From the NCBI GenBank assembly GCA_022494885.1, contig JAGVSM010003547.1, positions 103,651 through 167,650 of the forward strand: a stretch of 64,000 nucleotides of DNA. Reading direction: 5' to 3'. Below the pieces are notes generated by a model. The model saw nothing but the letters and a program-made list of their open reading frames with translations. It was not told where the DNA came from and made no database searches. Positions 20,266 to 31,633 of this stretch are shown here, one piece after another. Within the stretch, counting starts at the first letter, position 1; every line of letters starts with the position of its first letter. The DNA is from Micrasema longulum (taxonomy: Eukaryota; Arthropoda; Insecta; Trichoptera; Brachycentridae). The translations under genes were made by a program, and so were the position numbers.

Positions 20266-21194
20266 AAATTTTAATATGTGGCGACTAGAAAAAAATAAGT
20301 CCCGTCTCTTAAATCGAGGTATTAAACTCACCCACGGAGAAATTTAATGGCATTTTCCTGCTTAATCCTTCCCTGCACAAAATGGATGTAGAATCTTAAT
20401 ATTGATGTGGTTCATTGGAGTGTGCGTTATTTACTCAATGACCCAAAGCTATTTCTCTGTAATGTACAAGAGGTATTACGTATCAAGACGGTAGAAGGAA
20501 TATTCATGGCAATTTAATATCGATACAGAGTTTATCGAAGAAACCAATGCGAAGAAAAAGTCTATTGTCTATTTAAAGATTTTAAATGGGGCCTGCATTG
20601 TGTAAAACTTGTCTATTATCTTATTCGTGTATTACAATTAAATAATAAAAATAAGTACATTGAGTATAGATCCTATTTTACAAAAAAACAGAGTCGTTTT
20701 ATTTTATTTTAAATTATGAAATAAACGACTACTAAGTTATTGATTCAAATATAAACTATATAAAACAAGTAGATTTCTAAAATAACATTACGTTTTCGAG
20801 TCGTATTGAGTCGGCAAGTTTTCATAAAATTCAAAATCTAGCAACTCGGCGTATCATGCTTTCTTTATAAAATTGTAAATAATCTGATTGATAGCCCACA
20901 AATTGTCGAAAACATTTCGTTTTGAGTCTCTGTCCATATAATTCGTCATTCCATGCTCTTCGACCATTCTTCGACATTCCACGCTCATAGACCAATTAAA
21001 TGAAAAATAGCACTATTCGAAAAATACAGGTTACCTACAATGGCAGTTTTAGTGACATCAACGCATTACATTATAAATACAACATATTTATCAAGTCTAT
21101 TAAAGACATTCTAAATATAATATTTTTATGTTCAATAATATTGTACTCAACTTCTGCACATGTAAAAAACGATTTTGATTTTTTGTAATCAATA
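20266..21194. other. Non-coding stretch, nothing recognised
   Basis: No repeat partner or protein motif was found. The 62-codon frame at 21000-21188 is AT-rich chance sequence. The sequence 20320-20560 is unique-looking and slightly richer in GC. Confidence 0.45.
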
Positions 21195-21345
21195 CTAAAA
21201 TTATTAATGCGAAAGTGTGTTTGTTTGTGTTTACTTCACGTCTCAACTGAGCAACCGATTTACATGCTTTTTTGCATATGGATACCTTATAGAATAAAAT
21301 AAGATACTTATTTTTCATCACGAATGAAAAAAAATCAATCAAAAA
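21195..21345 (+). repeat. 5' part of an interspersed repeat (family G)
   Basis: It reads ATTAATGCGAAAGTGTGTTT GTTTGTG..., then CACGTCTCAACTGAGCAACC and GATTTACATG. The segment at 23160-23345 starts the same way (ATTAATGCGGAAGTGTGTTT GTATGTA...CACGTCAAAACAAAGCAACC). This head is common in lepidopteran and other insect repeats and normally pairs with a GCGAAGCCGCGGG end, which is found at 24318-24345. Confidence 0.5.
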
Positions 21346-21715
21346 ACCATAGAATTAAGAATAGTCCAGAAAGAGCGTAGAATCACATTTGAATACATCG
21401 GACTGTGTCAAAAAATAAACCCATTTTGCTCCATTTTAGCCGCGCGCATGCGTGAAGTCATCGCGTAATGTTGCCAGATCACGAAAAATATAATCATGAC
21501 ACAAATGTAAGATAATTATATTGAAAGAAAAAAAGCAATTTGTTAATTTCTCAAAAATTCTATTTTACACGTGGAAACATTGATTGACACAACAAAGTAG
21601 ATAAGTGAAGGGTCATTTAATAAGAGTAATTTAATTAATGAGCTTTGAACTTTACTTTGAAACTTTGAAAAAAAAAAATAAAAAATGTTTTACATAAAAC
21701 GAATATTTTTATGTC
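21346..21715. other. Non-coding stretch, nothing recognised
   Basis: It contains one short GC-richer word cluster (CCGCGCGCATGCGTGAAGTC at 21441-21460). No gene or repeat match was found. Confidence 0.4.
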
Positions 21716-22500
21716 ATGTTAAAAAGTATTATGAATGTTGATAAATCGAAAGTGATGGTTTTTGGAAGGGATGAAAATATAACTAAATGTGAGATCAGCG
21801 TGAACGGAGATATTCTGAATCAGGTTGAAGAATTTGTGTACCTGGGAAGTATGTTTACTAGGGACGGAAAGGCCAATAAAGATATTGAAAGGAGGGTGAG
21901 TGCCGGGAACAGGGTGAACGGTGCACTAAAATCTACTTTGGCAAACAAATGTTTATCGCAGGAGGCTAAACTAGCAGTTCACAACGGAGTTCTAGTTCCA
22001 ACTCTAATGTATGGGAGCGAAGTATGGAATTGGAAAAATAATGATGAAAGTAGGTTGAATGCTGTCAAAATGCGATCCCTCAGGCGAATGTGTGGTAAAA
22101 CGATGTATGATAGGTGCACAAATGTCGAGATCCGTGAAGTGTGTAAGGCTGAGACATGCATTATTGACAGAATCAAGAAAGGGGTGCTGCGTTGGTTTGG
22201 ACATGTAGAGCGAATGGACAGCGAAAGAACGACTAAAAGGATCTACAATGCAAATGTCGATGGATGCAGAAAACGAGGAAGACCGAGAAAGACATGGCAC
22301 GATCAAGTCCATCAAATACTTGAAGATGGACATGTCAAAAGTAGGAATAATCGGCGTGCGTGAATGAAGTGAATGAAGTAAAGTGAAGAAGATGTATGAA
22401 TGTAGAGGAAGCGAGGTCTGTATGCCAAGATAGAGTGTTATGGCGTTCTATCCTTTCTGCCTACCCCTACGGGGAAACGGCGTGATGGTTTGTTGTTGTT
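21716..22500 (+). pseudogene. RTE-like LINE polymerase C-terminal region with 3' end
   Basis: The 215-residue frame starts in the polymerase thumb region: DKSKVMVFGRDEN (about residues 9-21), then EEFVYLGSMFTRDG (38-51), LVPTLMYGSEVW (92-103), MRSLRRMCGKTMYDRCTNVE (119-138), LRWFGHVERMD (158-168) and KRGRPRKTWHDQVHQI (187-202). This order is characteristic of RTE-like LINEs. After a frameshift near 22360 the natural C-terminus resumes at 22396 (MNVEEARSVCQDRVLWRSIL, then SAYPYGETA) and stops at 22485. The following TGGTTTGTTGTTGTTG is the short-repeat 3' end usual for RTE elements. The catalytic core and endonuclease are missing, so this is a 5'-truncated copy. It is the best copy of the family in the window. 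Confidence 0.88.
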
Positions 22501-23159
22501 GAAAAGATAATATCGGTCAAATGTTCACCACGACGTTGTTTAATCAGACAGGTCCAATTTTCATTAGTTTTCTCATTGGATGAGCAAAGTAGCGTAATTT
22601 TTTTTACTACCCTTGCAACACTAACAAAATCTCCATTTTGTTTTCTTTGACAATCTGACAGATGGAAAAATAATTAAATTTTTAGTAATGCATTTGCTAC
22701 TTACAGATAAAATGTGATCCTATCCTGTATCTTTAAGGTCCCAGCAGTATTTTTTCACTTTAAAACGAAACAACACGGCATAGTTGAAATCAAATCGGGA
22801 GTTGCGTACTGAGCAATGTCTACAAAGAAACTAATGTGTCAACACGTAAAACTCTTTCTTTAAGAGTAGTTAAGTCGCCTTCTGTTTGATGCGCGTATGC
22901 GGTTTCTGGACTATTTTTCAATTCTTTGCGGAAAACAAATTTATCAGTAATGAGTATCTCTATGTATGTATGTCAAAAGGTATAATGTATGTCAAAAGGA
23001 ATAAATTTTATTTTAATTTGAAAAATTGTGCACTAAGTAGGTACTTCATACAATGTTTAAATATAGAATAAGCCCTTTGTCATATTTGGTTTACAAAACA
23101 CGTTTTGATACTTTTTGTTTTGGGTTTTATAAATAGGATTTTGGATTAATATTAGCTCG
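22501..23159. other. Non-coding stretch, nothing recognised
   Basis: AT-rich sequence. The segment 22520-22620 may be a decayed repeat, but I found no partner for it in the window. Confidence 0.4.
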
Positions 23160-23345
23160 AGTCATGAAATTAATGCGGAAGTGTGTTTGTATGTATGTTA
23201 GTGTGTCCTCCACGTCAAAACAAAGCAACCAATTAACGTGACTTAAAAAAATATGAATAGCCGGAGAGATGAAAAGTGTCAACTATGTGATAAAAGTGCT
23301 ACTTTTCATCCAGGAAAAAATACAATTCCCATGGGAAAATTCTTA
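23160..23345 (+). repeat. Family G repeat, 5' part
   Basis: Head as at 21195. It continues with GTGCTACTTTTCATCCAGGA AAAAATACAATTCCCATGGG, a word order usual for this repeat. It is cut off at about 23400 by an RNase H-bearing LINE fragment. A family-type 3' end is present on the far side of that fragment. Confidence 0.5.
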
Positions 23346-23399
23346 GTGGAAAAATGAATTCTTAGTAAAAATATTAATAAATATTAAAACAGAATAATA

Positions 23400-24025
23400 T
23401 TGCTACGTTGATCCCATCCCATATAGGAATCAATGGAAATGAGTTGGTGGACTCAATGACCAGCGAGGTCCGTGACTGTGGTGTTATCCCCTGTTTATTC
23501 TCTCTGCCTATATCCGATTACGTTAATGTTCTTAAGGTTAGTGTGGGTGAAGAATGGGATGAAATTTTCTCTGAGTCGCAGACCGGCTCATACTACAAAT
23601 CCATCCAGCCAGTAGTCCCAAAAATATCCTGGTTCCGTAACCTCAAAGTATCTAAATTGTGTGTTTCTTATATGTAGATTGAGAATTGGCCATACGGTGT
23701 TGGCATCACACCTCAAAAGAATTCAAGTAGTGACCTCTGCTTTATGTGAATGTGAAGAAGAAGAGGAGACCGCAGATCACGTTCTATTTAACTGCAGATT
23801 GTTACCTAATGACGAATTTTTGATAGACATTTGCTTACTTGGTCTATCTTTTCCACAAAATATTCAACATCTTCTTTCTTTGAACTGTCCTATGATCAAG
23901 AGTGTGATAGTCAAACATTTAAGGAAATATAAAAAAAATATCTAAGACACGAAGTATATATTCTGACAACCTAATTAATTAACGAAATTAAAATTAAGTG
24001 AATTAGAATTAAATAAATTACTTAT
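23400..24025 (+). pseudogene. LINE 3' end with RNase H tail and Cys-His motif
   Basis: The first frame (23408-23677) reads IPSHIGINGNELVDSM, matching the WIPSHxGIxGNExAD signature at the end of a LINE-encoded RNase H domain. A one-base frameshift near 23660 leads to the second frame (to 23945), with RLRIGHTVLASHLKRI and CECEEEEETADHVLFNC. That is the C-x-C...H...C element that follows RNase H in the Jockey, I and R1 groups. The 3' UTR ends near 24025. The copy is truncated, holding only the last ~180 codons, and the shifted frame makes it inactive. Confidence 0.85.
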
Positions 24026-24224
24026 TGTTTTATTGTTCAGCCCTGTTCTATAAGTTGTCTACATGTAATCCGCTCGTTAAATGCTGTCAAATTCTTCGTT
24101 AATTTGCAACAATTTTGCAACCTTACAACAAAAAGATTGGTAAATTAAGGCATGTATCACTCAAATTTGGGTGCTATGCCGAGAAAAAAAAAACATCGAT
24201 TAGATAGTTGAAGGACTGGCAATC

Positions 24225-24345
24225 GATACAGGCTACTTTTTATCTTGAAAAAATATATAATTTCTTATAGAAAATTCTTATCAATAAACGAAAAAACAAA
24301 TTAACTAACATATTTCCTAACACAATGCGAGCGAAGCCGCGGGGT
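24225..24345 (+). repeat. Family G repeat, 3' part
   Basis: It contains GGCTACTTTTTATCTTGAAA, AATTTCTTATAGAAAATTC and the end GCGAGCGAAGCCGCGGGG (24327-24344), the conserved end of this insect repeat type. It may be the displaced end of the copy whose head is at 23160, or the end of a second copy. Confidence 0.5.
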
Positions 24346-24720
24346 AAAACGTTGTAAAATATACATGTACCTACTGAGAAATATTAAAAGATGACAGGAG
24401 TGTAAGGTCATCTTTATATAAAATTGAATAAACATACTACGTGCCAACTGAACAACGTCTTCTCCCCTCAATATACAAACATAATATAATATTTATACAT
24501 TTTATGTATTTTTTCTTTCCCTTATGTATTCATAATAAATATAACTGAAAAATATGTTTTGGCGTTTTATATTTTTTTTTATCTGATGTCATGTATTTTT
24601 TTGTGTACAATAACATATGATTTTAACAGTAAATACATAAACAATAGATAAAACAGTTACTACAAATATATTCCCTTATCTAAAAAATTCTTTATCTCTG
24701 TTGTTATTTGTTAATATTTT
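24346..24720. other. AT-rich non-coding stretch, nothing recognised
   Basis: Only homopolymer-rich sequence was seen. Confidence 0.5.
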
Positions 24721-24960
24721 CAGCTTCCTAGGGGGTTGAATCCAGTTCTTGTCTACAAAAATTTGAACCAACCTGGTCTAAGAAGAAGAATAAAAATTGT
24801 AAAATATTTTCAGGCGTTGCCTAGTATGTAGGCGAAATAATTAAATCATACGAATCTCACCCGCAACAATAAAGGTTTCAGCTCTTTAACATCACAAACG
24901 TTAACAGATGGAAGACATGAAAGAATCGCACCAGTTCTAAAAGCCTCCTGATTTACCTTG
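24721..24960 (-). repeat. Copy of the ~390-bp repeat (family D), minus
   Basis: It starts CTTCCTAGGGGGTTGAATCC, then CTTGTCTACAAAAATTTGAA, CAGGCGTTGCCTAGTATGTA, CTCACCCGCAACAATAAAGG, TTTCAGCTCTTTAACATCAC and AACAGATGGAAGACATGA. The unit then breaks off, so about 60% is present. Confidence 0.75.
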
Positions 24961-26029
24961 TGCGTTTAATTAAAAAATGAATAAATTAAAAATTGATTAC
25001 TTTTTCTCTCCTCTTTCAAAGCTCGCACTTAACTAAATCCATTTTAAGAGGCATAAATTCATTTTTTCTTATTAGGTTCATGATGTATTTGCAATAAACA
25101 CGCATAGAGGGTTCGCAAGGCGCCGTTACACTAATAAAGTATTTTAAGGGTTGTGAATAAAATAATCGGAATCATCCATTACATTCTGTAACTGATTATT
25201 TGTTTAAAACCATTATGTGGATAACACATAAATAATGCTACAAAAAAAGACTTGAAATATTTTTAATTAAAAAAAAAACAATAGTATTTTTGATGAATTT
25301 TTGTATTCAATGTGATGTCAATAAAATGTAGATAAAATGACAGAATCAAAACGTAATTGAAATGAATGGTGACTATTGGGAATGCATACTTTTTTATTCC
25401 CTACGACTACGACTGGCCGATAAACATTTCGACATGGAGGGGTAAATCATAACGCAAAGCACCCAGGTTAAATGTTAAATCATAGCACCAACAAGCTTCA
25501 GAATGTGGCTTAAAAGATTTTATATTTATAAAAATTACAATTTCAAAGATGCACAATATAAATTAATGTTGATTAATAATTCATAATAATAAAAAAATAA
25601 CAAAATCTTAATATTTAGTGGTAAATTAAAGCGTAAAACACCCAGATTTAGTGGTAAATTGTATCACAAAACACCCAGGATTAGTGGTAAATCAGAGTAC
25701 ATAACACCTAAATTTACTCAGCACAAAGCACCTTGGTAAAAAAAAATTACCATCGTATTTTACGAGGAATTGATACTAAACCCCTTATGCAATGCAAGCG
25801 TATAGGAAACAGTTTTACCAACATATAAGTTTAAAAAAATAAACAATTATTGCTTGCTTGACAAAATAACATTTTTAAACTTGTCTCTAAAATGCTACAA
25901 ATGCCAGAAATAAATAATAATTACAGTTTTTTAATCTGCTTCCTTCTAACAATCACAATTGAAAGAAAGAATACTAATTTTAAAGAAGTAAAAAAGTTTT
26001 CCCTTTCTGTTGAAATAAATTTTAAATGA
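24961..26029. other. Non-coding stretch with a degenerate minisatellite
   Basis: At 25614-25712 three units of about 33 bp follow each other. Each begins TTAGTGGTAAAT and ends near AACACCCAGA, AACACCCAGGA or AACACCTAAA. A related word set at 25438-25475 suggests the array was once longer. Nothing else was recognised. Confidence 0.55.
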
Positions 26030-26420
26030 ACAACTCCCTAGGGAGGAAATCCAGCCAGTCTGCAAGCATTTGGACATAATCAAACATTGTTGAATTACTA
26101 CCTGCTAAAAAAAGAAGTATAAAAATTGGAAAAATGTTTTCAGGCGTTGCCTAGTAGGTGATTTGGTTCAGCCGGATGAATCTCACCCACGTGATAAAGG
26201 TTTCAGCTCTTTTACTTCACAAAAGTCAACAGATGGAAGAGTTGAGGAAATGTGGGTGTTCAAACATGGGCAGAATGGTGAATGTTACTCAGTGTGTAAA
26301 GTGGTCACTTAAACCAGCCAATGACAGGTCATAAGCCTCGTAAATGCCTATACTTCCATATTCCTTTCTCAAAAATGTTTTCCCTCTCGTTTGAAATAAA
26401 TTTAAATATCTTTACAACTC
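26030..26420 (-). repeat. Near-complete copy of the ~390-bp repeat (family D)
   Basis: This copy runs from CTCCCTAGGGAGGAAATCC (unit end) through CAGGCGTTGCCTAGTAGGTG, ATTTGGTTCAGCCGGATGAA, TCTCACCCACGTGATAAAGG, CAACAGATGGAAGAGTTGAG and CAGCCAATGACAGGTCATAA to TTTCCCTCTCGTTTGAAATA and CTCCTAGGTG (unit start). It shows that both ends of the unit carry a CTAGG-type word. It is the reference copy for the family. Confidence 0.88.
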
Positions 26421-26424
26421 CTAG

Positions 26425-26770
26425 GTGCAAAGTATACTCGAGAGTGGCTCGATGATTTGGGGGCCACATGAACTGAAGTAATTCTCTTATGATAGAGAAA
26501 ATCTGAAAGTATCTGAGATATCGCTACATGAGAGAGTGCTGGTATTATCTTTGGCTCTGCCCGACCGAGTTTTTCTAGGGTATGGTTGTCTACAACCTAC
26601 AACAGTTTAAATACTAGAAGGAATGTGTACACATTTTTATAGGTTGTTGCGCGGTATGCTCGATAATCCTGAGATTATGAGGAGCATTGGTTTGTTTCTT
26701 CCTGATAATTACCTAAGACAGCGTCAGCATTGATTATTTCATATTTCGATATTCAGGACCTGGTCGGAGA
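26425..26770 (+). pseudogene. LINE C-terminal fragment (same family as 35570-36205)
   Basis: Scattered over two frames it reads SMIWGPHELK, then MLDNPEIMRSIGLFLPDNYL RQRQH. The better copy at 35570-36062 has SSIIWSPHEARYSLMVERVK and ILMDVGLFVPDNYLRQRQHR. The fragment is full of stops and ends near 26770. It lies directly right of a family D repeat. Confidence 0.7.
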
Positions 26771-27282
26771 TTCCACAATACTACCACGGAACTTGAACCC
26801 AATTCGAATAAAAATAAAAACTTCAACAAAGTATTTACCCTGAAAACACACCCCCGTCATAATAAAAGATTTCGAAGGTATTAATGTGTGTTCAAACATA
26901 TATTATGTATATATGCGAGTATGAGTACTGTCCAGCGGGAGTGGCTTTCTTTAACAGGAAAGATCCCTAAAAGAGGTTGTAATTGATTCTATTAGGAGTC
27001 GGGCGGAAGTCAGTGGCTACAGTGAAAGGGTGAATCATCATGGGGTTGATATTCTGTACATTGAAACAGACATGCGAGGGAGACTCATTAATTAAAATCA
27101 GCAAAGAACCGGCGGAAAAGCTTTCCATATTAATTGGAACAGTAAAATAATTACCGTCGCCTGAATGGAGGTTTTTATTCGTGGATTAAGAAAACAAATC
27201 AGTTTTTCAGACTATGAAACAGTAACATGAATGTGTACTGTAGAAAAATCATTATCATTTCCTTATTCTCACTCAGTGGTGT
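26771..27282. other. Unique-looking non-coding stretch
   Basis: The segment 26930-27190 is GC-richer than its flanks and matches nothing else in the window. The word CAATACTACCACGGAACTTG AACCC at 26778 may be a minus-strand SINE head fragment. Confidence 0.4.
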
Positions 27283-27365
27283 CTAGGGCACTGCGTTTGT
27301 TTACGTATTGCAGCGTATCAGGATCATTTATTACACGCAGGTAAGGTGATTACTATTATAATACT
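27283..27365 (-). mobile_element. SINE family 3 3' fragment
   Basis: The words 'tgcagcgtatcaggatcatt' and 'acacgcaggtaaggtgatta' correspond, inverted, to the 3' part of the 12094-12359 SINE. Only the 3' half is left. Confidence 0.45.
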
Positions 27366-27387
27366 TACCGATGTCAAATGAAGAAAA

Positions 27388-27625
27388 GCATCATACTTTG
27401 GTCACATATTTTGCAATGTGATGTATGCCCTTCTTAAACTTATTATGGAAGGAAAGATAAAGGGTAAGCGGGGTATGGGACAGAAAAGAGCATCATGGCT
27501 CAGAAATTTTAGACAGTGGTTCAGTGTTTCGAATGCAGCAGCGCTGATTAGGCTGGCTCAGGATCGCGATGATTTCAGAATGATGGTGGCCAACCTCTCA
27601 TAGGAGCGGCAAAAAAGTAAAAGAA
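27388..27625 (+). pseudogene. LINE fragment of the 52725-type, C-terminus
   Basis: The frame reads MYALLKLIMEGKIKGKRGMG, WLRNFRQWF and AALIRLAQDRDDFRMMVANL, preceded by SYFGHIF. The pattern GHI...LIxxGKIxGxRGxGR...WLRNxRxW...AxxRxxFxxMVANL is the C-terminal end of a second RTE-like LINE family. The frame is intact through to the stop after VANLS, but only about 75 codons are present. Confidence 0.8.
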
Positions 27626-27984
27626 GGTTATTAGTCTTTATTAGTTATAAGTCTTATTAGATTAAACGCCATATTTACTAAGTCCGTTTGCTCAGTTCAT
27701 CACAGTTAAGGTTTTGTGTACTGAAAACAGAAATAATATTGTGGACTGTATAGAAATTCGTACTCACTTTTAAATTCTTCCATTTATGTTTTTTTATGAC
27801 GCGTTTCATAATTCACAACTGCACAGATACCAGTATCGTGTAGATATTGATATAATGTGAGTTTTGTGCGGTAGTTTGTTGAATAAATATTTCACTTTGT
27901 CAGAAACTATACAGATGCACGGATATGATAAAAAAAATTGACACAATGTGGTACACAAGACGGTAGGACAGCAACATATGTTAT

Positions 27985-28185
27985 ATTTAAACAGCCATAT
28001 ATTTCTCGATCTTCCTCGTTTTCTGCATCCATCAACATTCGCATCCTAACTTTTTCAGCTATTTTTTCGCCGTCCGTTTGCTCTTCCGTCTAAACCAACG
28101 CAGAACTATTTCTTTTTTTCAATCGATAATGATTACATAATGCGCGGATCTCGACATTTGTGCACCTATATATCACACTGAAAAA
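27985..28185 (-). pseudogene. RTE-like LINE fragment (21716-type), minus strand
   Basis: Complemented, it has GGTGCACAAATGTCGAGATC CG, then TCTGCGTTGGTTTAGACGGA, then GATGGATGCAGAAAACGAGG AAGATCGAGAAA. These match 22112-22300 in the same order. It is a piece of about 200 bp with no intact frame. Confidence 0.75.
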
Positions 28186-29497
28186 CAATTGAGAATCACC
28201 TTATTTGCTTGGAATGAACTTAATTTTTTTTAATTCCTTAAAAGTTTAAAAAAGAAATTCTTTTTAGAAAACTGAAAACTCAGGTTTTGAAAAATAGTAC
28301 TTAGTGGTACCGGAAATATTGTTATCTTTATAAATCAATAAGGTAAATTTTATTGCCGAAAGTTTTGTAACATATTTATATTCTGTCAAAAATAATTAAA
28401 TGCGTACACCTATATTTTCTGATTTTTTGTATGTTCTTTCGGAAAGTCATGTATAAAATTTCAAACAATTTTCGTCAGGACATTGGTCAACCAAATTATG
28501 TTTTCTTCCTCTCACTGTAGATACTGACAAATTCTTAGAAAGTTTGATCAAACTAAAAGTTTTGGACTCAAATGTCTACCCTTGTTTTTGATGGCTAATC
28601 AAACTGTTAAAGTTATTTCAAACACGTTGTCATTTAACTCTTTTAAAATGTAATCAAAATAATAACCAATATTATTGTTTGTTATAATGATATGTATTTC
28701 GTACTACTGATAATTTGTTGATATGATACTTATGTAATACTTCAAAAAATACAGATTAATTGGACGATTGGAAACAATAACAAAAATCTTTGTAATTTTA
28801 GATTTTTTAAATTTTAAAAATATTATGTAAATATATCGTTTTATTTATTAAACCACGTATTATTTACCAGTGAAAGAATCATAAAGTCACTAATAAAAAG
28901 TATTAAAGATTTCGTAATCATTTTTCATGGTAAAATTGTTCCTTTCAATATGTGCAAAAAATGCATTCGATTAGGTACTGATAAGTTTGCAATAACTTGA
29001 GCGAGTATTATTAAACCCCAGATACGTTTATAGGCAATAACCGAATCCGATAAACATTTCCACAGACCGGATAAACTTTTAGCTACCCCCGTATTCTACT
29101 GCATGAAAAGTGTGGAGCTTTTTTTATTTGTTCCTTCTGCAAAATCAGGAAAATATTACTAACAAGCAATTAAGTCTGACCCTTGTAAACAGGGTGAACA
29201 AAAATCCTTTAGCAAATACTGCTAAACAATCATTGAGGTGCATGCACTCGAAATTGAAAAATGTAACGAGATATATTGCATGGGATCGATGAATGGTAGG
29301 GTTATATTTTAATCTGCGAGTAAGTATGATAAATGTGTATGGAAATTAATAAGGGGTAGGGTTATATAATTGATTATGTGTGCAATTAATTATAATATGA
29401 ACTAAAACACGTATGCGTTTTGACTTTATAATGAATGTTGTCCTTATATAACGCTTTATATTGCTACCGTTGGTTGACGAGTTACAATATGAAGCAA
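28186..29497. other. AT-rich non-coding stretch, nothing recognised
   Basis: About 1.3 kb without supported frame, tandem array or inverted repeat. The 60-codon frame at 29110-29292 has no motif. Confidence 0.5.
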
Positions 29498-30192
29498 CAA
29501 TATAAAACAACAGAAGAACCCAAAAGAAACAGAACTAATATTTTTAAAACGGTAAAACGCTATCCTTTCACATACTTTGTTTTTAAAGGAATGAAAAAGT
29601 TAACAGGGAGGTGAGATATGGCAATCATACTTTTTTAGACAAAAATTGGCTCACAAAAAAGTCTGTGTGAATGCAAATTTTAAAATCATCCTTGTCATCG
29701 CTCAATCTTGACTGTAAATTTGCTTCACTGATCTCCATATCACTCCAGATAGCTTCAACATTTATTTGATGGTGCTTCGTTGGTTAATCAGGATAATTTG
29801 GTAAAATTGACATTTTTATACTGGTTCAGGCCATCAAAGGGCGTTCAGAGTGAGTTTGGTCATCAATTCACATTTATCCTCTTTTAAAACGGGAAAACTA
29901 CTCAAACATTTGAGTTTTTCCCCTAAAATCATGTTTACAGGCAGTGTTGGCAAGCTAAACTTCTCGGCCGTGCGCTCGATCATTCAATGCCAAAACGACA
30001 GTGACAACACATAAAACAAATGTGACAAAAAACTCACATCATCCAAACGAAACCATCTCCAGCAACAAAACTTAAAGCTTCTGGCTGATAAAAGATAGCT
30101 TAACATAATTCTATTAGCAGAACTTTGTACTAAAAAAACTCCACCTACCACAATATTAGTTCGGTTTCTTTTGGGTACTCTCTTGTATTGTA
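29498..30192. mobile_element. 0.7-kb element with ~40-bp terminal inverted repeats
   Basis: The left end 29498-29542 and the complement of 30152-30192 share ACCCAAAAGAAAC[A/C]GAACTAATATT. The flanking part is similar but less exact. The minus strand inside has a long, nearly continuous but stop-interrupted frame (30238 leftwards), possibly a dead transposase. I cannot name the family, because no clear motif is legible. The outer boundary and target duplication are uncertain. Confidence 0.5.
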
Positions 30193-30494
30193 TAATTAAT
30201 CTACACCAAATAGTAAAAATACTTTTGGATAAAGCCAAAGAGGGACGTAAATGTTTGAACTTTAGTTTTCTAGCTAGGCTAATAGCCAGAAAAATGACTT
30301 GATTTGTAAATTGAAAATCTCAGACAGATAGTTATATTTTTATTTAAAAAGATTAAAAAAATGGTCATTTAAATAAAATGGTCGCATAATTCGATGATGA
30401 AATGATGGTAAAAACAGGTAAATCTGGCGGAAAATTCTCGGCACAATTGAGTAAATAAAAATATTTAATATTATCATTTTAAAAGTCTTTATAA
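30193..30494. other. AT-rich non-coding stretch
   Basis: Nothing recognised. Confidence 0.4.
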
Positions 30495-30575
30495 TATGGT
30501 AACAAAGAAGTGATGTTATGCGTCTGGCGTTTTATCCTTTCTACCCACTCTAACAGTAAAGCTGGTTGTTGATAA
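30495..30575 (+). mobile_element. RTE-like LINE 3'-end fragment
   Basis: GTTATGCGTCTGGCGTTTTA TCCTTTCTACCCACTC and GCTGGTTGTTGATAAC align with TTATGGCGTTCTATCCTTTC TGCCTACCCCTACGG...GATGGTTTGTTGTTG at 22438-22500. Only the last ~80 bp are present. Confidence 0.6.
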
Positions 30576-30739
30576 CAATTGTCACTGCAAACTCAGTAAA
30601 AGTAATGAATTACTCACTAATATAAGACACGAGTGTCGTTTTTCTATCATTAATAAAATACTTAGGATTTGTTAATACTTATGTATAGATGATAATAAAT
30701 TTATGTCAGTATCGTAAAATTAGTGATCGCTTTTATTTA

Positions 30740-30895
30740 TTTTTCAGCGGGTTCAATTCCTGATAAAGTTGACACGAATTATTGCTTTAAAACTTGTTTT
30801 TGAACTGACATTTGAGTGTACCTTGACTGAAGCGTAAAACTGTTCATTTTGCACATCATCTTACCTTTATCTTATTACAAATAATTGAAACAAAC
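30740..30895 (+). mobile_element. SINE family 3 partial copy
   Basis: It begins within the tRNA-like head at a B box GGTTCAATTCC (30750-30760), then GACACGAATT and a body GTGTACCTTGACTGAAGCGT AAAACTG...CATCTTACCTT that matches the 12094-12359 copy. The A box side is absent. Confidence 0.6.
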
Positions 30896-31633
30896 TACAT
30901 TTGATGATTCAGTGTTCTATACACAATTGGATTTGGCGAAAAATTAGTAATTAATAACAATTCTATTATGTTCATCAAATTAGCACACAAAAACAAAACT
31001 TAAATTACACGATTTTTCCACTGTGATTTAAAGATCGAAGGATCTCAATATCTTCCTAAAACAGAAAAACTGAAAAGTATGTCAATAAGTTTTATAGCAC
31101 AAGCAAACAGACATAAAAATATTTTAAAACTGTCATCCCTTGCATTTAAACGGCCTGCCTTGTCGATCGGAAAAACGCAATGTGATATAAAAACTTCCCC
31201 TTTGGGTGGGGGTTGGGTTGATGTGCTGTCGCGGGGGCAGGTGGGCAAAATAGGGGTGGAATAGGGGGTAGTTGGTCCACAAAGTTAGAGGGACTTGCGC
31301 CGAGGAGTTCAGGTCCGGACGAGGACTGTTAAAAGGTCCACAGAGAATTAAAACTTTTACCTGTTTAATGTATTACTTTAACGATCAGGTAATTGCTGGC
31401 GCCAGGAAATAAATATTTTTTATTTAGAGTATTTTTCTACACAGAATATGGTATCGGAAGACTAGACGTCAATAATCACATTACTTAAGTCAAGGTTAAT
31501 TAGGTTATAGTTAAAAGCTTCATACACAAGAAAAAAACAATTTCTAATGATTTATGCAAATTCGCTAGCACTTATATTTCAATTTCGGAATTATTTTCAT
31601 TTTTAGTACAGCATGGTTCAAATCGGGTTGAAT
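30896..31633. other. Non-coding stretch with a G-rich island
   Basis: The segment 31195-31330 is rich in GGGG words (for example GGTGGGGGTTGGGTTGATG), flanked by AT-rich DNA. The short frames on both strands here are composition artefacts. Confidence 0.45.

Noticed and set aside
22004..22333. 109-codon minus-strand frame
   Set aside because: It is the antisense shadow of the RTE-like polymerase frame at 21716-22363.
25614..25735. A CRISPR array
   Set aside because: The repeats are contiguous and diverged with no spacers, and the genome is eukaryotic. It is a decayed minisatellite.
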